A DNA stretch of 64,000 bases from Marinobacter zhejiangensis (GTDB taxonomy: Bacteria; Pseudomonadota; Gammaproteobacteria; Pseudomonadales; Oleiphilaceae), in assembly GCF_900114775.1 (NCBI RefSeq), contig NZ_FOUE01000001.1, forward strand, positions 496,001 through 560,000. The letters are read 5' to 3'. Positions 17,901-27,262 of the stretch are shown in pieces (the stretch's first letter is position 1; each line of letters starts with the position of its first letter). A program made the position numbers and the translations under genes. The notes under the pieces were generated by a model. That model worked only from the letters and a program-made list of their open reading frames with translations. It was not told the DNA's origin and searched no databases.

Positions 17901-19420
17901 CCGCTAACGAGGCCCCGTATAGCGGTCTCGATCCCCGCACCCGCGGCATGATCACGGTCTCGATCATGCTCGCCACCATCATGCAGGCGCTGGACACCAC
18001 CATTGCCAACGTGGCCCTGCCCCATATGCAAGGCAGCATGGCAGCCACCGAAGAGCAGATTTCCTGGGTACTCACGTCCTACATCGTGGCGGCTGCCATC
18101 ACCATCCCCCTGACAGGATTCCTCGCAGGGCTGATCGGACGCAAACGTCTGTTCATCATCTCGATCGTTGGGTTCACCCTGGCCTCGGTCCTGTGTGGCA
18201 TCGCCACCAGCCTGACGGAAATCGTCCTGTACCGCGTCCTCCAGGGCATTTTTGGGGCTGGTCTGGTGCCGTTGTCCCAAGCAGTACTGCTGGACACCTA
18301 CCCCAAAGAAAAGCACGGCTCGGCAATGGCAATCTGGGGTGTGGGGGTGATGGTAGGCCCGATTCTTGGCCCTACCCTGGGCGGCTACCTGACCGAGTAC
18401 ATCAATTGGCGCTGGGTCTTCCTGATCAACCTGCCGTTCGGCATTATTTCCCTGCTGGGAATTCTCACCTTTGTGCCGGAAACAGAGAAAGAACAGCGAC
18501 GCTTCGATCTGGCGGGGTTCGCCCTGTTGGCCATTGCCATCGGTGCCCTGCAACTGATGCTCGACCGTGGCCAAAGCCTTGACTGGTTTGCCTCTTGGGA
18601 AATCCTGGTGGAAGCGGTTCTGGCCGCGACAGCCTTTACCATGTTCCTGGTACACATCACGACCACCCGCACCCCCTTCATGGAGCCGGAGCTGTTCCGC
18701 GACCGCAATTTCTCCCTAGGGCTGGTGCTGATGTTCGTAGTTGGCATTATCCTGCTGGCCACCGCAGCCTTGCTGCCGCCCTTCCTCCAGGGCCTGATGG
18801 GGTACCCGGTGGTGACCACGGGATTGGTGCTCGCGCCCCGGGGGCTGGGCAGCATGATCGGGATGGTGATCATCGGACGACTGGTCAACCGGTTTGACCC
18901 GCGCCTGCTGATCCTCATCGGCCTGCTGACGACGACGTTCAGCCTCTACCAGATGGCAGCGTTCACCACAGATGTCAGCGAAACAACGCTGATCATCAGC
19001 GGGATGATCCAGGGTTTTGGCCTCGGTTTTACCTTTGTCCCCCTGAGCACCGTCACCTTCGCCACCCTCGCTGCCCGCTACCGTAATGAGGGGACCGCCC
19101 TGTTCAGTCTGGTGCGCAACATTGGAAGCTCGATCGGGATCTCCATCATGGTGACGCTGGTCGCCCGCCTTACCCAAACCAACCACGCGGTCCTGGGCGA
19201 GTCACTGACCCCTTTCCGGCCGGCGTTCCAGGCCCTGACCCAGGCACACCCGGAAATTCTGAACACTGACAGCGGCTTAGCCATGCTAAACAACGCCCTG
19301 ACCCAACAGGCCGCGACCATCGCCTACCTGAACGACTTTCGACTGATGGCCTGGATCACCCTGGCGACAATCCCGTTGTTGTTGCTGATTCGCTCCCAGC
19401 CCGCAACGGTAAGCCGCTAA
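17897..19420 (+). CDS. EmrB/QacA-type DHA2 MFS permease
   Basis: 507 residues with 14 predicted membrane spans, the DHA2 topology. The start DTTIANVALPHMQG, motif A GFLAGLIGRKRLF and motif C GVMVGPILGPTLGGYL are all in place. With the preceding membrane fusion protein it makes a proton-driven drug or metabolite pump crossing both membranes. It is close to EmrB of E. coli in layout, but its substrate cannot be deduced. The stop is 4 bases from the stop of the convergent LysR gene, so transcripts from both sides must overlap. Confidence 0.94.
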   Translation: MTANEAPYSGLDPRTRGMITVSIMLATIMQALDTTIANVALPHMQGSMAATEEQISWVLTSYIVAAAITIPLTGFLAGLIGRKRLFIISIVGFTLASVLCGIATSLTEIVLYRVLQGIFGAGLVPLSQAVLLDTYPKEKHGSAMAIWGVGVMVGPILGPTLGGYLTEYINWRWVFLINLPFGIISLLGILTFVPETEKEQRRFDLAGFALLAIAIGALQLMLDRGQSLDWFASWEILVEAVLAATAFTMFLVHITTTRTPFMEPELFRDRNFSLGLVLMFVVGIILLATAALLPPFLQGLMGYPVVTTGLVLAPRGLGSMIGMVIIGRLVNRFDPRLLILIGLLTTTFSLYQMAAFTTDVSETTLIISGMIQGFGLGFTFVPLSTVTFATLAARYRNEGTALFSLVRNIGSSIGISIMVTLVARLTQTNHAVLGESLTPFRPAFQALTQAHPEILNTDSGLAMLNNALTQQAATIAYLNDFRLMAWITLATIPLLLLIRSQPATVSR

Positions 19421-19424
19421 CCGC

Positions 19425-20381
19425 TTACCCCGGGTCGGCGTCCCCGCGCAGCCCATCCGCAATCGCCTCCTGCACCAGCCAACGTCGCAGCAACTGGATG
19501 CCCCGCTCGCGCCGGCGGGAGGTCTTCCAGGCGAAATAGAACTGGTAGCCGGTGGCCAGGGGGAGGCAGGGTAACCGTACAAACTCGTCGGCATCGCCAC
19601 GATTGCCGATCATATAGTCATTGGTCAGGACAATGCCCTGGTGGTAACGAGCGGCTTCCAGCGCCAGCAGCATATGGCTGAAGTGCTGAACCCGGGCGTC
19701 CTTTGGCAGTACCTGTCCGGCGGCGGAAAACCAGTGATTCCAGTCACCCACGGCGCGGTCGTAGATACTGTAGGTGGATAACAGGGGGAAGCGGGCCAGC
19801 TGGGCCGGCTCCAGGTTGATCCGATCGTCGCCTTCCTGGCGGTCCAGGTTCAGCTCCCGGCAGATCCGCTCCCAATATTCGGTGCTGCACACTGGAAACA
19901 TCCGCTCCTGGTACAGCAGTTCGTAGCTGAAGGCCTGGTGTGGACGGTTGATACAGATAAACGCATCGGCGACCCGGTCCGAGAGCACCGGGTTCTCGGT
20001 GGTCATCTCCAGCGACAGATCCAGTTGCGGATGACTGCGTTGCAACTCCGGCAAGCGCGGCACCAGCCAGCGCACGGCAAAGGAGCTGAAACAGGCCAGC
20101 CGAAGCCTGGAGGTTTCCTCCCCCAACAACTGCTCACTGGCACGCTCAATCTGGATCAGCGCCGTGGTCACCGCTTCCAGGTACTGGCGGCCTTCGTCCG
20201 TCAGCGACAGGCTGCGCCCGGTACGCAGAAACAACTGCTCCCCGAGGTAACTTTCCAGCTGCTTGATCTGGTGGCTGACCGCACTCTGGGTCACCGCCAG
20301 CTCCTCGGCCGCGAGCGAAAAACTGTTGAGACGGGCGACGGCTTCGAACACCGGCAATGACTTCAGTGGAGGCAACTTCAT
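19425..20381 (-). CDS. LysR-family regulator (GcvA-like group)
   Basis: 318 residues from the ATG at 20381; a TTG at 20405 would add eight residues, and neither has an obvious Shine-Dalgarno. The N-terminal KLPPLKSLPVFEAVARLNSFSLAA and the recognition helix TQSAVSHQIKQLE resemble GcvA/AmpR-type LysR proteins. The effector domain covers about 90-300. It is divergent from an EamA exporter with only 100 bases between them, and a TATCT-N11-AGATA palindrome touches its own start codon. Control of the exporter and of itself is the natural inference. Confidence 0.9.
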   Translation of the reverse strand: MKLPPLKSLPVFEAVARLNSFSLAAEELAVTQSAVSHQIKQLESYLGEQLFLRTGRSLSLTDEGRQYLEAVTTALIQIERASEQLLGEETSRLRLACFSSFAVRWLVPRLPELQRSHPQLDLSLEMTTENPVLSDRVADAFICINRPHQAFSYELLYQERMFPVCSTEYWERICRELNLDRQEGDDRINLEPAQLARFPLLSTYSIYDRAVGDWNHWFSAAGQVLPKDARVQHFSHMLLALEAARYHQGIVLTNDYMIGNRGDADEFVRLPCLPLATGYQFYFAWKTSRRRERGIQLLRRWLVQEAIADGLRGDADPG

Positions 20382-20401
20382 ATCTAATTTTCTAATAGAT
20401 A
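20381..20401. promoter_or_regulatory. LysR-type operator palindrome at the start of the LysR gene
   Basis: The 21-base element tatct-N11-agata has perfect arms and the T-N11-A spacing of LysR sites. It begins at the start codon of the minus-strand LysR gene and lies 80 bases before the divergent EamA gene. Its position suits autorepression plus control of the exporter. Confidence 0.55.
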
Positions 20402-20481
20402 CCAACGAAACATCATTTTATACGATAGCAGCCAAGACCTACACTTGCCTCCCAGTCACCGCCCGCGAAGGGAGCTAAACC

Positions 20482-21405
20482 ATGTCCGGCAAAACCGTCA
20501 GCAGCGCCATTCTTCTCCTGGTCATCGGCAATGCCCTGGCACTGGTCTCCGATGTCTTCGTCAAACTGCTGGAGCCGGGCGCACCAGTGTTTCAATTTGC
20601 GTTCCTGCGCTGCCTGATCACCCTGCTGCTGTTGCTGCCTCTCTGGAAACAGGTCAATCCACGTCGGCTGTTTCAGGGCGGCAAGGTTCACTTTATTCGT
20701 GCCCACGTTCATCTTGGCGGCATGTTCTGCATGGTGATTGCCCTCGGCGCACTGCCGTTGGCCACCGCCAACGCCATATTCTACGCGGCCCCGATCATGG
20801 TCATGGTGCTGTCTGTGCTGGTGTTTGGCGAGCGGCTGAGGCCGTTGAGTGTGCTGGCCGTGGTCAGTGGCTTTGCCGGAATCCTGGTGATTCTTAGACC
20901 CGCTGATTTCAACTGGGGGGCGGTTGCCGCCTTGGGCTCGGCGGCAGCCCTGGCCATCAATGCCGTCATGGTGCGGAAACTGCCCAAGCGGCAATCAACG
21001 GTGCATAAACTGGCCTTGACCTATGTGATGATTCTGCCCGCGAGCGCCATCCTGATGGTGGTGGAAGGGGCACCACTAGACCCGGCTATCCTGGCCAGTG
21101 CACTCGGCTCTTCGCTGTTTATCCTCGGTTACAACATCACCGTGTTGCTGGCCTATCGCCAGGTGGAGGCCAACCAGGTCACCAGCGCCGAATACACCGG
21201 GCTGGTCTGGGCAGTGGTTATCGGTTGGATGTTCTTCGGCGAAGCCCCGGACCTGTGGTTCTTCGTTGGCACCGCCATGATCGTGGTGCCGCTGATTTTG
21301 ATTGGCCTGCAACAGCGGCAGAAGTCGCCGCTCAAGCCCGCCGTGTTAGCGAATGATGGCAAGCGCCCTGAGAGCGCAGGCTGCGAGGCATCAGGCCAGG
21401 CCTGA
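20482..21405 (+). CDS. EamA/DMT-superfamily exporter
   Basis: 307 residues with 10 predicted membrane spans in two EamA repeats (about 8-140 and 155-290). Members export amino acids, purines or other metabolites. A gggag ribosome binding site lies upstream of the ATG. The divergent LysR regulator and its palindrome suggest induced expression. The last 15 bases overlap the convergent marC-type gene. This is the first of three EamA-family genes in the window; the three differ in sequence, so they are not recent copies. Confidence 0.88.
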   Translation: MSGKTVSSAILLLVIGNALALVSDVFVKLLEPGAPVFQFAFLRCLITLLLLLPLWKQVNPRRLFQGGKVHFIRAHVHLGGMFCMVIALGALPLATANAIFYAAPIMVMVLSVLVFGERLRPLSVLAVVSGFAGILVILRPADFNWGAVAALGSAAALAINAVMVRKLPKRQSTVHKLALTYVMILPASAILMVVEGAPLDPAILASALGSSLFILGYNITVLLAYRQVEANQVTSAEYTGLVWAVVIGWMFFGEAPDLWFFVGTAMIVVPLILIGLQQRQKSPLKPAVLANDGKRPESAGCEASGQA

Positions 21406-22023
21406 TGCCTTGATAAACCCGGTAATGCCGGTCAGCACAATTTCCGCCGCCATGGCGGAGAGGATCAACCCGCTGACCTTCGACAGGATGTTCAGCCCGG
21501 TCTTGCCCAGCACCCGCTCCAGATAACCGGACAGAAACAGCAATACCGCCAGGAACAACAAACCCGTCACCAGGCCCAGTACGCCACCGGCCATTTCCGG
21601 AACCGTCTTCAGCTCCGCACCGTACACCAGGATGGCCCCGATGGTAGCCGGGCCAATCATCACCGGAATCGCCATGGGAACCACGGCGATGTCGTCCCGG
21701 TCTTCCTGGGGCAGCCCGGTGGCATGGTTACGGGTACCGCTGTTGACCAGGCTGATGGCGGTCAGGAACAGCAACGAACCGGCACCAATCCGGAACGAGT
21801 TCAGAGTGATGCCAATGGCCTCGAACAGCACTGGACCGGCAAAGAACAGCACCAATCCCAGCACCAGCGCTGAAAAGCTGGCCCGGCGGATGATCGAATG
21901 CTTTTCGGCAGCGGGCTGGCCCCGGGTCAACGCCAGGAACATGGTGACCACAAAGAACGGCGCCAGCAGGAAAACAAAGCGGACGGAACTGCTCAGGTAG
22001 GTGGAGAGAAACTCGGATAACAT
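21391..22023 (-). CDS. MarC-family integral membrane protein
   Basis: 210 residues with six predicted membrane spans. The segments PFFVVTMFLALTRG, MAIPVMIGPATIGAILVYG and ILSAMAAEIVLTGITGF match the MarC (UPF0056/NAAT) family, whose function is not settled; alleged roles in antibiotic resistance for E. coli MarC were not supported. It overlaps the preceding convergent exporter gene by 15 bases. The next gene upstream on the same strand starts to read at 22991, 77 bases beyond its own start. Confidence 0.9.
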   Translation of the reverse strand: MLSEFLSTYLSSSVRFVFLLAPFFVVTMFLALTRGQPAAEKHSIIRRASFSALVLGLVLFFAGPVLFEAIGITLNSFRIGAGSLLFLTAISLVNSGTRNHATGLPQEDRDDIAVVPMAIPVMIGPATIGAILVYGAELKTVPEMAGGVLGLVTGLLFLAVLLFLSGYLERVLGKTGLNILSKVSGLILSAMAAEIVLTGITGFIKASGLA

Positions 22024-22100
22024 GGGTCGGATTGGGCCATCTCAAATGCTAAAACGCGATGCTACTCCGAGCCGGACCCGCTGTCCGTACGCACCTTAAC

Positions 22101-22991
22101 CTATGCCTCTACCTTGCGGGCCCAACGGGCCGGCCAGCGCCCGAACAACACCAGGTTGCCCAGCAGGGCAAGACCTGCCCCCGCCACCGCTGTGGCTGTC
22201 CAGTCAAAGCCCTCCAGCCAGGTCGATACCGACAGCGCCACGACAGGAAACAGCACCGTGGCATAGCCCGCCCGGTCCGCGCCCAACCGCTGGATCACGG
22301 TGATGTAGCAATAGAACGCAATGATGGACCCGGGTATCGCCAGGAACAGGGTCGCCCCCCAAAACGTGGTGCTATCCGGCAGCGTCCAGCGAACGCCCTG
22401 GATCAGGCACCAGACGCCAAGAACCACCGCGCCGTACACCATGGCCCAGGCGTTGGCTACCACCAGTGGGACATCGGCCTGCCGTACCTTGATGCTGATG
22501 AGGTTGCCCATGGAAAACCAGAAAGTACCCGCCGCGGCAAACAGGATGGACGCCAGGGTCGCATTGCCCAGGCTCAGGTCATGCCAGAACAGCAAAGCCA
22601 CACCGGTCACCCCCAGCGCCACCGCCGGGTACAGTCGGGCCGTGGGCCGTTGCCGCAACCACAGCCAGCCATTGAAGGCATTGAACAGCGCCGCCAGAGA
22701 GAACACCACCGCCAGCAGGCCACTGGTCATGGACTCCGCAGCCCGGTAGATCAGCAGGAAATTAATGCTGTACAGGGTCAACCCCTGCAGCACCAGCCAG
22801 CCATGCTGGCGAAGGCTCAGCCGGGGCAGTCGGCGCAGCAACGCCAAAACACCCAGCGCCACCACAGCGGCCATGACAAACCGATAGAACACGGCCAGAT
22901 CCACCGCCGCACTTTCCACCTGCAAGCGGATCGCTGTCCAGGTCAGCCCCCAGATCAGCACAGTGGTTCCATAATGAAGTGCAACGGGCAT
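22101..22991 (-). CDS. EamA/DMT-superfamily exporter
   Basis: 296 residues with 10 predicted spans as two EamA repeats. The N-terminal LHYGTTVLIWGLTWTAIRLQVE and the motif YRAAESMTSGLLAVVFSL at the end of the first repeat are typical. The substrate is unknown. It is divergent from an AraC-family regulator, with 112 bases between the starts, so the AraC protein is its likely regulator. It ends 77 bases before the marC start and could be cotranscribed with it. Confidence 0.88.
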   Translation of the reverse strand: MPVALHYGTTVLIWGLTWTAIRLQVESAAVDLAVFYRFVMAAVVALGVLALLRRLPRLSLRQHGWLVLQGLTLYSINFLLIYRAAESMTSGLLAVVFSLAALFNAFNGWLWLRQRPTARLYPAVALGVTGVALLFWHDLSLGNATLASILFAAAGTFWFSMGNLISIKVRQADVPLVVANAWAMVYGAVVLGVWCLIQGVRWTLPDSTTFWGATLFLAIPGSIIAFYCYITVIQRLGADRAGYATVLFPVVALSVSTWLEGFDWTATAVAGAGLALLGNLVLFGRWPARWARKVEA

Positions 22992-23103
22992 GACAATCCT
23001 CTCCCAACGCTCGGAGCTATCGAAACGTCTACCCTAGCGCGGGATCAAGCGCGGGGCTTGTCAGATCCTGCGTAAGGGTGGATGATTCTTGCGGAGGCCC
23101 CCT

Positions 23104-24030
23104 ATGAACACCGATACCCCCGCCAGCCAATTGGGCACTGCCCAGACCACGCCACAACGCCACGACATTGCAGAAACCCTGCAAGCTGCCGGTGTTGCCC
23201 CCAAGCGCGTGTTGGAACTGGGCCAGGGCCGGACGCTTGCTCACTGGCAGAACCGCAAGGGCCTGATCCACTACGAAAAACCAAATCACCATGCCTTGAG
23301 TATTTACACCCAGCGGGGCGACAAGGCCGCCAGGGTGGTCGATGGGCAGGCGGTAAGCCATGGCTTCCCCGGAGCAGCCTGCCTGTTTCCGGCTGGCAGC
23401 CAGTCTACCTGGCTGATCGACGGGCCATTTGAATTTTTCCACCTGTACTTCAGCGACCGCGACATCGCCCGTTGCGCGGCTGAAACCTGGGATTGCGAGC
23501 CAGACCGGGTCCGGCTTAGTGAGCTCTACCACGGCAACGACCCGCTACTGGCTCAGGCTGGGCAGTTGCTGAGTCTGAGTGACTGGCAGGCGGCCGGACA
23601 AACCATGGCCATGGACCATCTTGCCCAGTGGCTGCTGCTGCAGATCGTCAGCCGCCACTCCACTGTGCAGAAAGCCACACCGGAGCTGACCGGCCAGCTC
23701 TCCCAACGCTACCAGCGATTGCTGCAGGAACGCATTGATGCCGAGCTGGATCAGCCCCTGACCCTCGCGGACATGGCCAGCTGGGTCAACCTCAGCCCCT
23801 ATCACTTTGCCCGCCTGTTCCGTGCCAGCTTTGGCTGCGCGCCCTACCAGTATGTGCTTGAGCAGCGGTTGATACGGGCACGGCAGCTGCTACGACAGCC
23901 GACCAGCAAGATTACCGCCGTGGCACTGGCCTGCGGGTTCAATGACCACAGCCAGTTCAGCCGTGCCTTCCGCAAGCGTTATGGCGTCACGCCGTCCGGC
24001 TTCCGCGCGACATCCGGCCTGGTGGATTAG
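23104..24030 (+). CDS. AraC-family transcriptional regulator
   Basis: 308 residues from the ATG at 23104, with gcggagg upstream; a TTG five codons earlier is unlikely. The N-terminal two thirds form a cupin-like effector domain. Residues about 205-305 contain the two helix-turn-helix motifs: LADMASWVNLSPYHFARLFR and ITAVALACGFNDHSQFSRAF, then the YGVTPSGFR signature. It is divergent from an EamA exporter, making exporter control the best guess. The last bases face the convergent chaC-type gene 68 bases away. Confidence 0.93.
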   Translation: MNTDTPASQLGTAQTTPQRHDIAETLQAAGVAPKRVLELGQGRTLAHWQNRKGLIHYEKPNHHALSIYTQRGDKAARVVDGQAVSHGFPGAACLFPAGSQSTWLIDGPFEFFHLYFSDRDIARCAAETWDCEPDRVRLSELYHGNDPLLAQAGQLLSLSDWQAAGQTMAMDHLAQWLLLQIVSRHSTVQKATPELTGQLSQRYQRLLQERIDAELDQPLTLADMASWVNLSPYHFARLFRASFGCAPYQYVLEQRLIRARQLLRQPTSKITAVALACGFNDHSQFSRAFRKRYGVTPSGFRATSGLVD

Positions 24031-24098
24031 CCGTTACCGGTGTCTATACTGGCTGGCGCCCGAGGTGCGAAAAAGCAGATATGAGCTAGCGAAGGTAG

Positions 24099-24653
24099 CT
24101 ATCGAAGGTAGCCTTCGATGGCAAAAACGTGAGGGTCGTCATCCCCAAGCTGGCGAAGGGCCTCTGCCAGCTTCAGCAGATACTCATCATTACGGCCACT
24201 GGGGCCTTGGGAAACGGCAATTTGGCGAGCGATATCGGCCTCGTCGGCCGGGCCCAGAAACGCCGCATTGTGCGCATCCGCGATATACACCAGCCCTTCG
24301 GCCTGGCGGCCATCATTGAACGTCATCGTCGTAGTGAAGCGCAGGTAGCCGTTCTTCTCCCGCACGTCGAGGTGTTCGAAGACATCCGGTGCCACCCGGT
24401 AAGCCATGCCTTTGCAGCAGGCACCCGGTTGCTCGATCAGGGTCACCACCCGGCCCGGTGAGTCCGGAGTCCCACGGTGATCATGGGAGCCCTGCCAGAA
24501 CCGCCGGGCCCAGCCCTCAATCATCGCAGGGCACTGTTCCAGGAACGGGAAATCCACTTTGTAGATCAGCGATCCATAGCCAAACAGCCACACCGACGAA
24601 ACACCGTCGAAACAGTGGCGGTGACGATTGTGTTCGGTGGTGTCAAAGGACAT
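24099..24653 (-). CDS. chaC: ChaC-family gamma-glutamylcyclotransferase
   Basis: About 184 residues from the ATG at 24653; an upstream start at 24767 would add a non-conserved 38-residue extension. The N-terminal VWLFGYGSLIYKVDFPF contains the GYGSL substrate loop, and REKNGYLR holds the expected catalytic glutamate. ChaC enzymes cleave glutathione to 5-oxoproline and Cys-Gly in the cytosol. The neighbouring genes (monooxygenase upstream, AraC convergent) do not suggest a pathway. The ribosome binding site is weak, so the start remains uncertain. Confidence 0.9.
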   Translation of the reverse strand: MSFDTTEHNRHRHCFDGVSSVWLFGYGSLIYKVDFPFLEQCPAMIEGWARRFWQGSHDHRGTPDSPGRVVTLIEQPGACCKGMAYRVAPDVFEHLDVREKNGYLRFTTTMTFNDGRQAEGLVYIADAHNAAFLGPADEADIARQIAVSQGPSGRNDEYLLKLAEALRQLGDDDPHVFAIEGYLR

Positions 24654-24799
24654 CGGTAACCCCGGGGCAGCAGCAATAATGTCTGCATCATAAACACCCT
24701 CCCAACCGGCTGCCAAGCCGTCATTCCGCCCTGCCAAAAACCACAAATGCCGGGGATTCCCCGGCATTTGTCTGCATCGCCGTGACCGCTACCCGCTGA

Positions 24800-26386
24800 T
24801 CAGGCGGGTGCTGTAACCGCGTCCGGGACTTCGGCAACAGCCGCAACCGGTCGGCACTGGTACTGGCCGGCATCGAAACGCCGGGTCTGCTGACGGAACT
24901 GCCAGGTAAAACCCGGCCACAGGGTAGTGTTCTTGCCATTCTCATTGACATACCAGCTCTGGCAGCCGGTCTGCCACACCGAATCGCCCAGCTTGGACTG
25001 CAATGACGCATTGTACCGGCCCTGGGCTTCGGCCTTGACCTCCACGCTCTGCCAGCCCTTGTGCTCCATCTGCTTGAGTGCGTCAAGGACGTACTGAATC
25101 TGCGACTCGATCATGTACACCATGGAGCTGTGGCCAAGCCCGGTGTTCGGCCCCATCAGCATGAACAGGTTAGGGAAGCCCGCAATGGTGGTGCCTTTGT
25201 AAGCCTCCGCGCCACCCTGCCATGCCGCCAGCAGGTCCTGCCCATCGCGACCGAAGATCATGCCGCCGGGCACCGGATCCTGCGCCTTGAAACCGGTGCC
25301 ATAAATGATGCAATCCACTTCCCGCTCGACGCCGTTGTTATCGACCACCACGTTGCCACGAACTTCGCGGATACCGCCGGTAAGGACATCAACGTTATCC
25401 TGGGCCAGGGCTGGATAATAGTTGTTGGAGATCAACACCCGTTTGCAGCCGAAATGGAAATCCGGGGTGACCTTGCGGCGCAGTTCTGGGTCTTTGATCT
25501 GGCTGCGGATATAGCGACGGGCCTGCAATTCACCGATTTTCAGGATACGCGGGTTACCGACAAAGCCCAGTACACGGGCTTCCAGGTACCAGTAGATGGA
25601 GTTGCGCAACGCATTGAGTGTCTGCGGAACCTTGCGGAATGCCAACCGCTCCAGGGCAGTGATTTCCCGATCCGGCTTTGGCATGATCCACGGTGGCGTG
25701 CGCTGGTAAAGGTCCAGCTGAGCCGCTTCCTTGGCCACTTCCGGGACGAACTGAATGGCGCTGGCACCGGTCCCAATCACCGCGACGCGCTTGCCCTTGA
25801 AGTCGTAATCGTGGTCCCAGTCCTGGGAATGGAAGCTCTTGCCGGTGAAGCTGTCGATACCCTTGATCTCCGGATAGGACGGCGTACTCAGGCCGCCCAT
25901 GCCGGAAACCACCACCTGCGCCTCCAGGGTCTCAAACGCCGGCAGGGCCTTGTCCTTGCGGTTCAGGGCATCGCCGGGCTTCAGGCCTTTCTTCTGCATG
26001 TATTGCCACAGAGACGGGCTGTCGCAGGTTTCTACAGTCCAGTTCTGACGCTGCTCGTCAAAATGGGCACCGGCGACGTGGGTGTTCAGGCGAATGTGGC
26101 TGGTCAGACCATACTTTTCAGCACAGTGTTTGAGGTACGCCTTGATCTCCGGCTGAGGCGCGTACATCCGCGTCCAATTGGGATTCTGCTCGAACGAAAA
26201 TGAATACAGTGCCGACTGAACGTCACAAGCGCAGCCCGGGTAATGGTTCTCGTGCCAGGTCCCACCAATATCATCACTCTGCTCCAGAATGACGAAGTTG
26301 TCATAACCTGCCTGTTTCAACTTGATACCCATGCCCAGACCGGAAAAGCCGGTTCCGACAATGGCAATCTGCACTCGCTTGTTCAT
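24800..26386 (-). CDS. Flavin monooxygenase, Baeyer-Villiger type
   Basis: 528 residues from the ATG at 26386 with gagg upstream. An N-terminal FAD Rossmann motif (VGTGFSGLGMG, residues 10-20) is followed by the fingerprint FTGKSFHSQDWDHD (about residues 179-192), which fits FxGxxxHxxxW with D at the variable last place, and an NADPH motif VIGTGASA near 205. This is a class B monooxygenase that inserts oxygen into ketones or oxidises related lipophilic substrates; the AlmA-type long-chain alkane group is another possibility. It is divergent from a TetR gene across an intergenic region with three operator copies, which predicts repression lifted by a hydrophobic substrate. Confidence 0.92.
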   Translation of the reverse strand: MNKRVQIAIVGTGFSGLGMGIKLKQAGYDNFVILEQSDDIGGTWHENHYPGCACDVQSALYSFSFEQNPNWTRMYAPQPEIKAYLKHCAEKYGLTSHIRLNTHVAGAHFDEQRQNWTVETCDSPSLWQYMQKKGLKPGDALNRKDKALPAFETLEAQVVVSGMGGLSTPSYPEIKGIDSFTGKSFHSQDWDHDYDFKGKRVAVIGTGASAIQFVPEVAKEAAQLDLYQRTPPWIMPKPDREITALERLAFRKVPQTLNALRNSIYWYLEARVLGFVGNPRILKIGELQARRYIRSQIKDPELRRKVTPDFHFGCKRVLISNNYYPALAQDNVDVLTGGIREVRGNVVVDNNGVEREVDCIIYGTGFKAQDPVPGGMIFGRDGQDLLAAWQGGAEAYKGTTIAGFPNLFMLMGPNTGLGHSSMVYMIESQIQYVLDALKQMEHKGWQSVEVKAEAQGRYNASLQSKLGDSVWQTGCQSWYVNENGKNTTLWPGFTWQFRQQTRRFDAGQYQCRPVAAVAEVPDAVTAPA

Positions 26387-26467
26387 AATCCATCCTCGTT
26401 GTCTGCATTGGCGGCTGTGTAACTCCGCCGACCTCTTGTTCTGGTGGATGAGGCTCAGCCCCGACCG

Positions 26468-26530
26468 GTATACAGCCGTATACTCGGCACGTAGACAACT
26501 GTATACACCCAGAAGTAGACGGATGTATAC
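26468..26530. promoter_or_regulatory. Three spaced copies of a TetR-type 16-bp dyad (gtatac-N4-gtatac)
   Basis: Hexamer pairs occur at 26468/26478 (gtatac, gtatac), 26491/26501 (gtagac, gtatac) and 26515/26525 (gtagac, gtatac). Within each pair the hexamers start 10 bases apart, and the pairs start 23 and 24 bases apart, so all lie on about the same helical face. Since gtatac is self-complementary, each unit is a 16-base dyad. The array fills the gap between the monooxygenase and the TetR gene. Confidence 0.75.
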
Positions 26531-26583
26531 TTCGGAACTGCAATCAATGGCTGAATGACCCGAACTGACAACAAGGTGTCCCA

Positions 26584-27228
26584 ATGAACGTCATGACTGG
26601 CGGCAAACTCAAGCTGGTGCAGGCTGCCCTGAAACTGGCCACAGAAACCCGCAGCCTGACCTCCCTGAAACTGCGGGAACTCGCCCGGGAAGCGGGCCTG
26701 AACCCCAACACCTTCTATCGTCACTTCGAGAACCTGGATGACCTGGGATTACAGGTACTGGGGTACATCGCTGCAGAAATGAAGGCCGGAGTACGGCAAC
26801 TGCGACTGGTGGCGGAGTCGTCCGAGCAGGCCGCCAACACCACCGTTGCCTTCGTTTACCAGTATTTTCTCGAGAACAAGGCCGCCACTACAGTGGCGGT
26901 GCGGGAGCTGTACGGATCATCGCCGTTGCTACGCCGGGCCCTGGAAACCCAGCTGGATGCCAGTGCCCGGGAAATGGCTGAGGATCTGATGCAAAGGGGC
27001 TTGATACCCCGCCATCTGACGGAGCAGACGGTGGTGGAAATTTCTCACATGACCATCCGTTACATCCTGTTCCGAGCCATGGACTACATTGAGAAGCCCC
27101 ACCAGCGGGAAGCAATCCAGCAGGAGACCGAACGCTTCATCAACCGCCAGTTCCGCGGCGCCACCCTCGACCAGCTCAGCAACGAAGAGTTCGACGCCCT
27201 GGTCGCCGCGGTCAGGCAGCCCGCTTAG
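26584..27228 (+). CDS. TetR-family repressor
   Basis: 214 residues from the ATG at 26584 (aaggtg upstream). The DNA-binding domain is residues about 10-60, with SLKLRELAREAGLNPNTFYRHF as the TetR recognition region. The rest is an all-helical ligand-binding and dimerisation domain. It is divergent from the monooxygenase gene, with the triple dyad between them, so it should repress that enzyme and itself until a ligand, probably a ketone, alkane or fatty compound, is bound. It ends 34 bases before the stop of the convergent EamA gene. Confidence 0.92.
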   Translation: MNVMTGGKLKLVQAALKLATETRSLTSLKLRELAREAGLNPNTFYRHFENLDDLGLQVLGYIAAEMKAGVRQLRLVAESSEQAANTTVAFVYQYFLENKAATTVAVRELYGSSPLLRRALETQLDASAREMAEDLMQRGLIPRHLTEQTVVEISHMTIRYILFRAMDYIEKPHQREAIQQETERFINRQFRGATLDQLSNEEFDALVAAVRQPA

Positions 27229-27262
27229 CCGGCTGCCATGACACAGCGTCGTCATCACAGGC

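Noticed and set aside
22059..23075. Long plus-strand open frame opposite the EamA gene
   Set aside because: It is rich in H, Q, R and P, lacks any domain and is fully antisense to a well-supported membrane protein; typical shadow frame in GC-rich DNA.
25061..26203. 380-codon plus-strand frame opposite the monooxygenase
   Set aside because: No recognisable domain or ribosome site; the minus strand carries intact FAD and NADPH motifs.
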